Of a stretch of DNA of 64,000 nucleotides, positions 46,938-58,609 are shown in pieces. Location of the stretch: NCBI RefSeq assembly GCF_001411555.2, contig NC_049912.1, positions 23,879,722 through 23,943,721 of the forward strand, read 5' to 3'. A model generated the notes under the pieces. That model ran no database searches, was not told where the DNA came from, and saw only the letters and a program-made list of their open reading frames with translations. This stretch comes from Juglans regia (Eukaryota > Streptophyta > Magnoliopsida > Fagales > Juglandaceae). The translations under genes were made by a program, and so were the position numbers. Position 1 is the first letter of the stretch, and every line of letters starts with the position of its first letter.

Positions 46938-48502
46938 TCAAAATTCCGATGATTCCGGTGAACCCCCTGCTCCGATGAAAAGGTTGTACCAAAACTCCAT
47001 GCCATCATCAATAATCGAACCAAAATGATCATACCCTGGCTCCTCTATTTCAACTGAATTGAAAAGATATTGAGACGTTTGTGATTCATGATCACTAATT
47101 GCAAATAAATCAGATGGCACGCTGGTGTTCTCGGGCAAAGGTGATTCCGACCACAGACTGTCATCGATCACCGGGAAGTTTTCGGACATATCTTCAACCT
47201 CAATATGGTCTATGTACTGATTGTTTGGTTCCATGGTTGTAAGAGAGGCATCTGTGAACGATGAAAAATCACTTGAAGATGTCTGTGGTGACAATGATGT
47301 GTATGATGGATCAGTCTCAGACGTCTCTTGATCATGTGGGGGAAAATTCAAGCTGGAGGATGGTGATTTACTCAAGGCATTGGAATGGTTTGTTGGTGTA
47401 GGTAGGATTTTTTCCGGGTTGGCCTGATTACGTTTCAATCTTTTCTTCAAGTGGGTGTGCCACACATTTTTTATTTCATTGTCGGTTCGTCCTGGTAATT
47501 TTGCTGCAATTGCTGACCACCTGAAAACGAAGGAACATAATTTTCGTTAATGAATCAGTGATGTAATCAGTTTGATTCTAATTCTCTTAATCATGCACAG
47601 ACAATATATATATAGACATGCATGTATATATATATTAATGCATGGCTGTGAGCATGCGCAGATGCGCCGAAAAAATATTGCTGTAGCTAGAGCTAGCTCA
47701 GGTCAACCCAGAGAATCTTTCAGCCACTACTCTTGATTTTTTTTTTTTTTTTTTGTAACAATGGCTTCATCTAGTCCCCACTGCATACCCTCCAAACGAT
47801 TAATAAAAAAGACCACTTGATCAAAACTGTTTTAGAATCTCCAGCAAGATTAAGCGACCAAACACGTTTAATAATTAGATTTATTTATTTTTTCAGCTTG
47901 GCGAAGTTCGAAAAGATGTTGAAAGTGAAATATGCATGGTCAAATATTGTCATGATTTCTTTAATGGTTCATGTAAGCAGCAATTAAATTATATATGAAA
48001 CCACCAGAAATAGAGCAATTTCTGAAAGTTGGTAATTCTTCATCGATCGATACATACTTATTTCCAAGCATTTCATGCAATTTCATGATAGTTTCCTCTT
48101 CTTCTGTGCTGAAGTTTCCTCTCTTTATATCTGGACGCAAGTAGTTTATCCACCGGAGTCTGCAACTCTTCCCACATCTCAATAGACCTAAACAAAACAA
48201 AGAAAACGGGAAAAATTAAACAAATAAAGATCATTACGACAGCATTAAGATAACTACTCTTCTCCCATTTCATACACCTAAAACGAGCAGCAGTACTGAA
48301 TCCTTGAAAAAGATATGGCTATCTATAGACATATTTACGGAGAAAAAACAGGCAGGATTTTGTAGTTACCGGCTTGCTTTGGAAGCGCACGCCAATTTTC
48401 ATGGCCATATTTTTGGATGTAGGACATTAAAATCTGATCTTCTTCAGTAGTCCAAGGCCCCTTCTTTAATCCCACCTTGTCACAGCAAGGAGCTCTCACC
48501 AT
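46938..48502 (-). CDS. R2R3-MYB transcription factor, subgroup 2 (MYB14/MYB15-like), 281 aa
   Basis: Exons on the minus strand: 48502-48370, 48187-48058, 47520-46938 (133 + 130 + 583 = 846 nt). R2 reads [57 protein letters not shown]3 reads [52 protein letters not shown]. The regularly spaced tryptophans of each repeat and the two canonical MYB intron positions are present. The C-terminal half is Ser/Asp/Glu-rich with the subgroup-2 motif IDDSLWSE and an ending like [20 protein letters not shown], as in MYB13/14/15. Family members bind AC-type promoter elements and regulate stress-responsive phenylpropanoid (stilbene or lignin) genes; which role applies here is not visible. The frame at 47961-48200 reads past the exon-2 donor and is not a separate gene. 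Confidence 0.93.
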
Positions 48503-48616
48503 CTTTGTTCTCCAAGTCTTTTAACTGATCTGTAGTACTCAAATGCTGATCCCTAGCTCACTTTCTTTTTTTAAATGGGATCCTTGAGCTCAAAATGTCC
48601 CAAGGCCTTTGTTGGG

Positions 48617-48624
48617 TATTTATA
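48617..48624 (-). promoter_or_regulatory. TATA box of the MYB gene
   Basis: TATAAATA on the minus strand lies about 115 bp upstream of the MYB start codon, with a pyrimidine-rich stretch between. The position is typical of a plant core promoter. Confidence 0.6.
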
Positions 48625-48934
48625 GATCAGATATTCCACAGAGCAGAAAAGTTGCTTGAATAGTCCAGTAGAAGAAGCGCATGCACATGTCTTTCTCACT
48701 TGGCAGTTTCCAGGAAGGAAGAACTCTCTCTCCTTAATCATTAAAGAAAATGAAAAATTACTAAAAAAATAAGCAGTTGAGAATGGGTAAGACTGGGGAG
48801 TCGTCCGATAATTCTTTAATTAATGCAATATAATGACCAGTAAAATCCTACGAGGTAGCCAATAACTCCAAATATTATGTTTATCTTTTTATTATAGAAT
48901 AATTGTGTACCAAAGAACATAAAATAAAAGGAAA

Positions 48935-49150
48935 AGACTACTTTCACTACAAAATCTACAGATAAAAATCACCGATTAAATTTATTATTTTTACTTAATA
49001 CTTAAGGAATTTTTTTTAATGAATTTGTGATTTTTATTTTTTTATTTTTAAAAATATTTAAAGAGTTTAAAAAATATTTAAAAAAAAAACAACGGTTTGT
49101 TCAATTGCTTCCGTAGATAGCTCCCCTCGTGAGAGTAGCACCACCAAAAA
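48935..49150. mobile_element. MITE-like AT-core element
   Basis: Core 'acttaatacttaaggaatttttttt...tttaaaaatatttaaag' with ends near 'ctactttcactacaaaatc' and 'cctcgtgagagtagcacc'. It lies upstream of the MYB promoter. Confidence 0.45.
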
Positions 49151-49221
49151 TATAGTACGGAGAGTTGCTATGCATCAGCAACTTTTTGGATCCCACACAA
49201 TACACACTTTTTTTTATTTTT

Positions 49222-49520
49222 TTTAAATGTCGGACTCTCATCTACATGTCTCTCTCATCAGTTCTCTCTCATCTACATCTCTCTCTCTCATTAAGCTCTC
49301 TCACTCCTCAAGTCTCTCTCTGACCTCTCTCTTCAAGCTCTTTCTCCTAAAGTTCTCTCTCATCAAACTCTCTCTCTCTTCGACCTCTCTTTATTATCAA
49401 TCTCTCTCTCATCAAGCTCTCTCTCTCCTAAAGCTCGCTCTCATCAAAATTTCTCTCTCATCAAAATTCAAACCCCTATCTCTCTCCGAACTCTCTCTCT
49501 CCTCAAGTGTTCTCTCTCCG
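49222..49520. repeat. Pyrimidine-rich minisatellite-like tract (TCTCTC(A)TCAAGC units)
   Basis: About 300 bp of irregular repeats of 'tctctctc' alternating with 'atcaagctc', 'cctcaag' or 'cctaaag'. The plus-strand ORF over it (Ser/Leu repeats) is an artefact of the repeat. The bottom strand is GA-rich. Confidence 0.8.
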
Positions 49521-49524
49521 AACA

Positions 49525-50129
49525 CCCAAAGGGACCGGTCCGGTCCGCCCTCTTTTTTTTTTTTAAATAATTAATAAAAAAAATTATTTAAAATACTAAA
49601 TTAAATTAAGTGACTTATTAATGTGGATTATATAACAAACTCAATAAAAAAATATTTTATATGGTCAATGATAATAAATTAGATGAAAATTATATTATTA
49701 ATTTATATAATTACTATATAATTAACTAATTGATATTATATATTTATTAATTCATAGAATATTAACAAGTGTTAATAGTATATTTAAAATTTTATATTGT
49801 TAATAGTGATAGGTTAAATGAAGATATATATAAAATATTGTTAATTTATAGAATATTAACAAGTATTAATAATATATTTAAAAATTTATATTGTTAATTG
49901 TACAATTATTATATATAAAATATATATAAAAAATATATAAAAAATATATATTTTTTTTAATTTTTCATTCGGTCCGTCCGGTCCGAAAAAACTGTGGACC
50001 GTGGACCAGACCGAATGATTTCGGTCCTCTAAAATATGGACCGGTCTAAGTCTCGGTCCGGTCCGGTCCGGACCGAAACGGTCGGTCCGGTCGGTCCGTT
50101 CGGTCCGACCGGACCGTTAATCACCCCTA
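49525..50129. mobile_element. hAT-like non-autonomous element with GGTCCG-rich ends (left end uncertain)
   Basis: The right end reads TCACCCCTA (50121-50129), the reverse complement of the TAGGGGTGA end of the hAT element at 19610. Before it, 49975-50118 is packed with 'ggtccg/cggacc' words, and a left-side 'gggaccggtccggtccg' occurs at about 49531. The interior is AT-rich with 'attaacaagt.ttaata.tatattta' repeats and no ORF. No matching target duplication was found at the left, so the left end may be truncated or extend into the pyrimidine tract. Confidence 0.6.
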
Positions 50130-50668
50130 CTTCAAACTATCGATTGATTCAATGAGGAGGGAGAAATTCATACTGTAAAATCGATTGACACGTAAGGTGT
50201 GGAGGTGTGGGATTTGATACAGTGGCTGATTTGAATATTTTTTCAATATTTATATACTTTGCAACGACAAAATATAGGAATCTTCGTAAACATTTTTTTT
50301 ATTTATTATATTAGAGACAATTGACAACGATTCATTACAATTTTTTTTTTTTTTTCTGTTTATGGGAAGATAGTATGAACTCGACCCACTTTTTAAAGTT
50401 ACTGTTTGAGTAAACCTAGAAAAGAAAGGACATCATCTATTAGGTCATAGAATGTTCACATCATGATTCACTGGAATTCTTATTTAACTTGGTTGCACAT
50501 GCACTACAAGTCATATAAATAACTTTAAAAAAATTCAAGCTTTAGACTTTTGCGTTAATATCATTGAATCATTTGAATAGATTACTATATACAATTTTGT
50601 TTTTTAAAAGAAAAAATCTAGAAAATAATAGTGGATCACATCCACCCCACGGGCTAGTCCAGCCACCC

Positions 50669-50686
50669 AAGAGGAGTGTGCTTGCC
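50669..50686. repeat. LINE target site duplication, left (18 bp)
   Basis: AAGAGGAGTGTGCTTGCC at 50669-50686 is repeated exactly at 54333-54350, immediately after the poly(A)-like tail. Confidence 0.95.
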
Positions 50687-51965
50687 TAAAGGTTGAGTCG
50701 GTTTGGCATGCTATTAAGAGCACCCAATTAGAGCACCAAGATGTACAAATACAAGATTTAATCAGAGCACAAACTTGATCCGAAAAACCAAAAGCACCTA
50801 GAACATGTAAGAGAAAATTCCAATCAACTCTATAATAGACTTTTGATATATCAAGCTTAATCATTGCCCCAAGAGATTTTTTTTTAAGATAATGAGTCAT
50901 CTCCTGAGTAAGGCTAATATTTTCAAAAATATTTCTACTAGGAATAAAAGCTCATTACTCTTGGGAGATTATCTTGGAAAGCATAATCGTCATATGAGCC
51001 ACAATAACCTTAGCACAGATCTTATAAAAAATCGAGCAAAGACTAATTGGTCTAAACTTATCAAAGCTAGACGAATTATCCACCTTAGAAATCAAAACAA
51101 TATAAGAGACGGTGAAGAACCTAGGAAAAGACTTATATTGAAAAAACTCAGAAGTAGCTTTTTTTTTTTACATTTGAACCATCAAGGACTCTTATTTAAT
51201 GTTCTAATGACAATAGCTGCTTCCAGTAATCAAACTGTACTTCACATATCATTGTTTAGAAGAAAATATGCTTTAGAAAGAAGAAAAGTAATGACAAACC
51301 AACCAATCAACCTGATCCTGTAGCCTTAAAAGGCTTTGAAAAGACTCAAATTTATTCTAAAGACCAAAATTTTGAAACTCAGAAGTAGCTTACAAAAGAT
51401 CTTTTTTAATAAAGTCCCAACAAACATGAAAGAAACCAAAACTAAAACCATCTGGTCCAGTATTACTATCAATGGGAATACTAAAGAGAGCATCTTTAAT
51501 CTCCTCAAGAGAGGGATTTTTACAAATCAATAAGTTCTCAGCATCATAAATCACAAGAGAAATTAAAGAACTAAAATCAGGCAAAGCATGGCTATTACTA
51601 TGGCCCAAAAATTGATGAAAGTACTTTACTGCAACATTATGAATATCCAGAGGAGAATGTAAAGAGGAACCATTAGCCAAACGCATAGTACTAACCCAAT
51701 AGTGCTTTTTAGCATTCAAAATAGAATGGAAGAACTTAGAATTTTGATCACCATCTCTCAACCAATTCTTCTTGACCATTTGAGACAAACACGTCTCCTC
51801 TCTTCCCAACCAAGTTTGAAGTTCCAATTCGAACACCATGACATCATAATCATCCACAGCATTAAAATTATTCTGAAGACTGGTCTCTAAGCTCTCAATC
51901 TGACATTCTAAATCATGGATAACAATATTAGTCCTACCAAAAACACGTTGGTTCCACTCCTTCAT
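50687..51965 (-). pseudogene. LINE ORF2: inter-domain region and start of reverse transcriptase
   Basis: The minus strand reads KEWNQRVFGRT, CLSQMVKKNWLRDGDQNSKF, FHSILNAKKH, PSLEEIKDALFSIPID, SNTGPDGFSFGFF (RT motif 0/1). Then, in another frame, KKKSLGAMIKLDISKVYYRV and DWNFLLHVLGAFGF (RT palm motif A, with the Asp in KLDISKVYYRVDW). It stops at the insertion boundary, before motif C. Frameshifts are present. The plus-strand ORFs here are shadows. Confidence 0.86.
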
Positions 51966-52025
51966 CGCAACCTTAACCCTTTTAAGTTCAAAAGATAATT
52001 TGTAAAGACCAAATCCAATCCCTTC

Positions 52026-52812
52026 TTGCTTTCACACCCCCTCCACAAAACTAAGAAAATCAACATGATCAGTCCACATAAACGGAAAACGAAAAGGGCT
52101 AGGGCCATACCTAAAAGGGTCCTCCCCCATTTGAATCACCAAGGGGGAGTGATCGGACGTAATATGAGCCAATACCTGGCAATAAACATTAGGAAAATAG
52201 TTAAGAAAGTTAGAATCAATAAAACAATTATCTAACATTTCCCAATTCCTTGCCAAACTGCCTTGTCCATTGCACCAAATCAATCGTGATCCTTTAAAGC
52301 ACATGTCCAGCAAACCAGAACTTTGGATATAGAGATTAAAATTAGCCATAGCAGCAAACTGACGAGGATGACCAACTCTGCACTCCGAATCGTCTCTGAT
52401 AATATTGAAAATAACCCAAGGGAGACACCACTGCCATTACCCTCCAAATCAGCCCATAGAGATTGCATCTCAATACGACTACACATGGCATACACTACAG
52501 TGAGGATAAAAACCTAATCATTGTCCTCAATTTTCACAGACAAAAATTGGCTTGGCTAGATGCATTCAACCTTTATATAGTCATTGCCGAATTCCACAAT
52601 AGTCAAATCCCCCCCCCCCCCCCCAAATTCACTTCATTGGTAGTAAACAAATCACATCTAAACTTACTCAACAAACTAGGGATACAATCTTCCAGTAAAA
52701 ACGGCTCAACAAGAGGTAAGATATTAGGGCTATACTTCTTAATGATCTTCCTCAAACAATATTGAGACGTACCCACATCCCGTAAGTTCCAAAAAATGAT
52801 AAGGCTTATCAT
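52026..52812 (-). pseudogene. LINE ORF2: AP-type endonuclease, frame-broken
   Basis: Starts FWNLRDVGTSQYCLRKIIKK, YSPNILPLVEPFL and SKFRCDLFTTNEV, the N-terminal strands of the endonuclease with its Asn and Glu. After a 16-base C run (52609-52624) the frame changes. It resumes with SSGLLDMCFKGSRLIWCN, DNCFIDSNFLNYFP, then HITSDHSPLVIQMG, which carries the SDHxP catalytic motif. The two parts cannot be read together. Confidence 0.85.
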
Positions 52813-53189
52813 AAATTAAGTTTAGAATGACGGGTTACCCTAGTGGAACACCTTTTCTTGAAAGTACCTTTTGTAATTCTTGGAAACTTCGAAATTAGTG
52901 CTATAGTCCTTCTACAAGTCCGACCTCAACTTATCTCTTTCAACTTCACCATCAGATTGAGAGTCTGACATATTGGGAATTTTTTGCGAATAAACAACAT
53001 TTTAACCAAATTAATTCCAGAAGCATCACTGTCAAAAGGAAAGCCCACATTACCAACATTTTCCACTGATCCATCTGAACTCACCACTTCCTCCACCCCT
53101 TCCCTCGCCGACACCAATTTCACAGAACCTTCCTGCATGATGCACGACTCAGCTGTCACTTGAATAACCATCTTCGACTTATTACAATT

Positions 53190-53822
53190 CTACATAGGTT
53201 GTGTGATGACCCTATTAGACAAACCACCACCTATTGGTTCATCGATACCGACAGGCTGCTCACCATGTGAAATAGGTGCCTTGAGAGCCAACTCTACACT
53301 AGCCTGCATGTCACCACATTGATCCAATGTAGAGCCAACAATTGGAGATGGGACATAACTCCCATCATGCTCAACAACTACCTGGTTATCATCAGGAGGC
53401 ACCACCAGTGGTGGCCACCTCAACAACTCCCATGTTGCCTTGAGGCCCTGCCGACAACTCAACAACCTCCAACAGTTTCACAACCCCCATTGATAGTTCT
53501 CTTTTGAGTAGTACGGGCGGTTTTACAAGTTCTCAAGTTATGACCATGTTATCTACACTTTCGGCAAAAAACAGGTAAAGTCTCATAAACCTCCTCTTGT
53601 CTCCTACTACTAGGCAAGCCAGGGCATCCACGCCAAAAGTGGGTGATCGGATCCCGAGAAGCATCGACCTCTAGACAGACCCTTGCTTCATCAGTTCTTG
53701 TACGCATGTAGTTGGATTGTCTCGCCGAATGAGTTTCCCAATCGGCGCAGTAATCATCTTCAACACCGAAGCATGGTAGAAATGAGGAGGAAGCCCTAGT
53801 AAGAATACCCACACAGGTACAC
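53190..53822 (-). pseudogene. LINE ORF1 fragment with zinc knuckle
   Basis: The minus strand reads RTRTDEARVCLEVDASRDPI, EEVYETLPVFCRKCR, then an H and 'NLRTCKTARTTQKR' after a break. This matches plant LINE ORF1 (DUF4283-type) with its CCHC knuckle. The knuckle is followed by low-complexity tail sequence to about 52930. ORF1 normally binds the LINE RNA. The fragment lacks its N-terminus, which is where the inversion junction lies. Confidence 0.8.
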
Positions 53823-54332
53823 TTGGTGACACACAGCAAACAAGAGGGTAACCTCTATCGTGAATGGAATGTTGTTTCTGATTATCTTGCTAAACAGAGA
53901 GCTGGGGATTTAAACATGAATTGGTTTGTAGATCGAGTCCCATTGACCAATACTCTAAGAGGCCTACTTTGTATGGATCGACTTGGTTTTCCCAATTTAC
54001 GAATCTCGCCATGAGGTATTGCTTTTAATCGGTTTGATTAACTTGTTTATTAATTGTTATGCTTGTGCTGTTCCATTTTTGCAGGTTTCTTTTTTATCTG
54101 TTTTCAATTTTTGTGAATATCTGTAACCCCCAAGATATGTTTAATTTGGTTTGGCGTCTAGGTTTTTTATGCCAGGGTTTTGATCTTTTATGAATATTTG
54201 TAACCCCTAGGTGTCTACAGGTGTCTAGTTGTAATCACGGTTTTCCTCCGCTATAAGTGAGTGCTATAAATAAAATTAGGGTACTGTTCACTTCTTTAAA
54301 AAAATTAAAAATAAATAAATAAATAAATAAAA
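53823..54332 (+). pseudogene. LINE 3' end: RNase H tail, 3'UTR and A-rich tail
   Basis: The plus strand reads NLYREWNVVSDYLAKQRAGD (the final RNase H motif, normally ADxLA) to a stop at 54012-54014. A 3'UTR with two 'tgtaacccc(c)' words follows, then 'ggttttcctccgctataagtgagtgctataaataaaatt' and an A-rich tail with 'aaat' repeats ending at 54332. Confidence 0.85.
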
Positions 54333-54350
54333 AAGAGGAGTGTGCTTGCC
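54333..54350. repeat. LINE target site duplication, right (18 bp)
   Basis: Exact repeat of 50669-50686, directly following the A-rich tail. Confidence 0.95.
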
Positions 54351-55729
54351 ATCTCAGGGTAGCCAGCCACTCTATCTGGCCGGTGTGTGATCAGCGACCT
54401 TTGGAGTGGTTTGTTGCCACCCTTAAACATGTATAGTTCATGTCAATTGATCCAAATAACCTTGGTGTGTTAGGAGATTATTAAGAGTAAGTTGGGTAGG
54501 ACTACGGAGGTTCTCATTTATTAATGTCAATGGTTTTAATTAGGTGCTTAAGAGGAATTTAGATTTTTTTTAAAAGAAAAGAGATGAAATCTCAATTTTA
54601 TTTATAACCTTAACTTATGACAGAATAATACATTTTACAAATGGAAAAAAAAATTTAAAGGTTACATAAATCTCGAAATCAAAAGCCCGCAAAAAGTACC
54701 AAATATTCTAAGAAATTAACTATAATCCATACAATAAACTGCGAGAACCTGTTCTAACTTGAAGATCTCCTGTAAAAGAAATACATATATAAATTGATCA
54801 GTCCTTAAATATTTGTTAATATAAATAATATTTTCTAATAATATCTAATATTTAGTAAATATTGTGTGTTTATATATATATATATATATGACCATTTCAT
54901 ATGCCTATTTATTCCATACTAAATACTAGATACTAAAATTTAGGAAAAAAAAAATAAAAAAAAAAAGAGACAGTTACTACTTGTTAAGAGTGTACATGCA
55001 TGGAGCCTTATATTCATAGAGAAAACCACATCTTAAAAAAACAAATTAAAGCTGAAAAATAATCTGTATAGTAATATTTGATTTGGGAAGTTTCGTGTAG
55101 CCTTTTTAAATAATAATAATTATAATAATAAGACATGCACGAGAGTCGCCCATTTTTTTATAATTAATTTAAGAGAAATGATATTTATATTTTAAAAATA
55201 TTATAATTTATTTTAAAAAAATAAATAAATATAAGATGCATATAAAAAAAATTAATTTTTTAATAAAAAATTAATTATTTTTTAAAACGATTATACATCA
55301 ATTATACGGTCAACCAATATACGTAGCTTTACTCATATTTTAATTTTCTTTCGAATAAATTACGGGAGACCCGCACATTTAGAAGTACTGCCTTAGTTTG
55401 ACTAGTCGGATCAATCAAATTAACACGTGCCAATTTCTGAGCACAGCCGTTAAAAGAGCGAGAGAGAGAGAGCCCACGGACATTCCTAATTAATTAACTT
55501 TTGTGGAACTCTTTTGTATGCAGTATTAACGTACGTCGTCATGTGAGCTGGATGGTCAAATATTGTGGACTTATGGGTTGAATTTAATATTAATAATATT
55601 GTTTTAATGCCACTTGGTTGCCAACTCCAATTACTAGGTGCATATGGACTGTACTCACCAGCCGATGAATTTGACTGGTTTTTTTTAATTAATTAATAAA
55701 AGTAAAAACAAACAATAATTGAAGAACCC

Positions 55730-56070
55730 GTTGAATGATTTGCTTCCGTCTCTAAGTTAGCCTGAATTAAATTGAGTTTAATTTTAAATTGTGTTTAATA
55801 TTTAAATTTTAAATTTTTAAATTTATTTTAATTCAAAATCTTTTATACGTAAAATTTATAATTTTTTTTAATTTAATGCATCTTTATACGTAAGATTCAT
55901 AATTTTTTTTTAATTTTTTATGAATACATCTAAATTTATCAAAACTCATTTAAACTTATTTTAGGTGGAGTCCACAAAATTCATTCTACTATCTCAACTC
56001 ACTACTATTTATAAAAAACTTATATCATAACAACTCAACTCAATATCTAAATGAACATTTCACCTTTTAA
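55730..56070. mobile_element. MITE-like element, TTTGGATA/TCTCATC family (very diverged)
   Basis: Right-hand words 'tctactatctcaactcactactatttataaa' and 'caactcaactcaatatctaaatgaac' recall the family. There is also an internal duplication of 'tttatacgtaa.attcataattttttttaattt'. Confidence 0.4.
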
Positions 56071-56094
56071 ATCACTTGAGTAGTAATAAATTAT

Positions 56095-56290
56095 CCGAAC
56101 GAGCAGTGCTACCATGCCGCCTGAGTAACACCGTTCTATTTGATCATTAAGTTAAATTGGTTTATTTTTTTTAAATTTTTTATTATTTTAAAATATTTTT
56201 AAAAAATATAAAAATATATCAATATATTAATAATCATTTTTTTAATTAATAAGTAAAGAAAAATAATAATAAGCATAGTAACATTATTCT
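56095..56290. mobile_element. MITE-like AT-core element
   Basis: Starts near 'gagcagtgctaccatgcc', has core 'tcattttttttaattaataagtaaag'-like words and ends near 'aataagcatagtaacattattc'. Confidence 0.4.
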
Positions 56291-56796
56291 TAACCTGAGT
56301 TTGGGTCGGGCAGGATCGACCGTGCGTTGGAAATATTGTATATAAATATAAATAATTTGTATCATGATCAAGTCCGGCTTGTATCTGAGTAGTACTGTTT
56401 TTACATCTCAACTTGAGTCCGACCCAAATGCATTTGATAAATGAAAATTTTTATTTTTAGACTATTGGGTATACAACATGTCAGTTAGTAAAGTGTTTAG
56501 GTAATATAATTTATTTTAAAAAATAAATTTTAAAATATAAAATTTACAAATCAAATTTTATCATTAAATTAATACGAATAATATACTCAACACACGAACT
56601 TAAAAATAAAACAACTATTGGCAAATTTGATTATTGAATGTTGTCTTTTTCATATCGTTCGCGTCACATTTAACTCGTTGCATATTTGTTTGCAAATAAT
56701 TGTGCAGTCAAAGCAACGTTAATTATTAATCGAATCTATTTCTTATAAAATTAAACAGCACTTTATTGATATTATTTCGTCTCTAAGATTGTTAGT

Positions 56797-56827
<31 letters not shown>

Positions 56828-57717
56828 TTTAATTAAGAGTTTTGCTACAAGATTGTCACACATGACGTGATAATTTATTTATTTATTTTTATATAAGATG
56901 TAAAATATAAAATGATGAATAATAATTGATGTGAATAATTTTTTTTGAATTAAATTGATCAAAAGTAGTATTATATATGGAATGAATTAAGATTGGTCGG
57001 CCAGTAGTTGAGAAAATAATTAATGACAAATAATGGCTACATACATGTGACTATAATGTTAACGTTAAATAATTTGACCAGAATATGGTCGAAAAAGCAC
57101 AAAAGGACACAATCGAAGTAAGTGTGGTCAGCAGAAAAAATAAAGAAGCAAGCGTGGTCTATGACGGCAGGCCATCCGTCAGCTACCTCATAAGTCAGAC
57201 TGATAACCAGACATATTTAGTTGGGTCTTGACTCTTAACATCCGTACTAGTCTGGTGCCAATTGACCAAAAAATCATACATATATTTGAATTTACTGAAC
57301 TCATCGATCAAGGAAACAGTCGGTCATGGAAATCAATCGGTCGGGATCAAGGCTCAGTAAGGCCGTTTAAACTTTAAAGTCAGCACACAAATACATATTA
57401 TAATGTGCTTGCATGAGGTGTGAATTTAATATATATAATATATTATTTATACGATGAATTATATGTATCAATCATTATTTATTTTTTATATTTTTTATTT
57501 ATAATTTTTTGTTTTTATAGAATATAGATATATTTTTTTATAGAATATAAAATATGAGATAGTAAATAGTAACTGATTATAATAATTTTTTACATTATAT
57601 ATATATATGCTGCTTACCAAAAATCAAAATAATATAGGAAACGCTTCTTAGAAATTAGTGGGAGTATACATAATACATACATTTATTAGAAAACATTTTT
57701 AGAAATACAATAATAAA

Positions 57718-57870
57718 AAGAGTCCTGCTACTAGTAGTCTAGTATCGATAATCGGTACTGTAGTAGGATCGATAAGTATATTTTTATTAATTTTTATCTA
57801 TTGTTTAAATATTTAAAAAAATATATACATTCATCAATAATTATTTTTTTAATTATTAATATATATTTTT
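57718..57870. mobile_element. MITE-like AT-core element (partial)
   Basis: Starts 'agagtcctgctactagtagtc' and passes into 'tttaaatatttaaaaaaatatatacattcatcaataattatttttttaattatt', the shared core. No right end is visible. Confidence 0.4.
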
Positions 57871-57984
57871 TTAAAACAAAATCGATCAAAGCATTAATTA
57901 AACTATAAATTCACTTAATTATCATTTTTCTAATAAAAATATTTCACAAATAGAGAGAATCTTTTCCAGCCACCAGATCAATTA

Positions 57985-58190
57985 AGGTTTCGTTTATTTT
58001 TGTAAATGAGTTAAAATGAGATGAATTAAAATTAAAATAAAAAAATTAAATAAAGTATTGTTAGAATATATCTTTTAATATTATTTTTATTTTAAAATTT
58101 AAAAAAATTGAATTATTTATTTTATTTTATATTAAAAATTATAATAAAAAGATAAGATGTTTTTTTAAAAACTAACCCACCCTAAGTTCC
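57985..58190. mobile_element. MITE, TTTGGATA/TCTCATC family (reverse orientation)
   Basis: 'aaggtttcgtttatttttgtaaatgagttaaaatgagatgaattaaaat', then 'aaagtattgttagaatatat' and 'aaaaaattgaattatttat', ending in 'ataagatg'. Family order, reversed. Confidence 0.6.
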
Positions 58191-58339
58191 CGTGTAATTG
58201 GTTGCCGAAGTCGTACTAGTACTATGTGGCTCCAATGATTACTAAATTTTTTTAAACGAAAAAAGTAATGTTTTTTTATTAGTAGATGACAATTGTTATC
58301 TTTATTATATATATACGTACTCGTGATATATTTTAATGA

Positions 58340-58545
58340 GTATTGCTACACAACCTCTACCACACTCCACACTTCACATTTTTTTAAATTTTTTAAATTT
58401 TTAATATTTTTTTAAATTTTTTTTAAGTTTATTCTTTTTAAATTATTTCAAATTTTTTATTTATTATTCATATAATAAATATTTAATAAAAGAAAAAATA
58501 ATAAAAATTAAAAATAATGTAGAGTGTGGAGTGTTAGGAGGTTGT
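58340..58545. mobile_element. MITE with about 30-bp inverted ends (CACAACCTC...CACTCCACAC)
   Basis: The left end 'cacaacctctaccacactccacac' is complementary to the right end 'gtagagtgtggagtgttaggaggttgtg' with few mismatches. The interior is almost purely A/T. It is a short hairpin-forming element without coding capacity. Confidence 0.7.
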
Positions 58546-58609
58546 GAAGATTTTTTGTATTTTAATATAGTTTAGAGACAATTTGTCACAAAATTCCGAT
58601 TTAGAGGTG

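Larger units (their letters stand above)
50687..54332 (+). mobile_element. LINE insertion with inverted 5' part (twin-primed)
   Basis: Exact 18-bp direct repeats bound a single insertion. Its right part (about 53823-54332) is the LINE 3' end on the plus strand, with RNase H tail, 3'UTR and an A-rich tail with (AAAT)n. Its left part (50687 to about 53822) reads on the minus strand from ORF1 zinc knuckle through endonuclease to the RT start, i.e. the 5' part of the same kind of element, inverted. One pair of duplications around both halves shows one event: twin-primed reverse transcription, known from L1. The sequence between the RT palm and the RNase H tail is missing. Confidence 0.88.

Noticed and set aside
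47961..48273. Two minus-strand ORFs as separate small MYB-like genes
   Set aside because: They are exon 2 of the MYB gene read through its introns. Splice sites join it in phase to exons 1 and 3.
49227..49574. 115-codon Ser/Leu-rich ORF
   Set aside because: Produced by the TCTCTC/AAGCTC repeat tract; no start context or homologue recognised.
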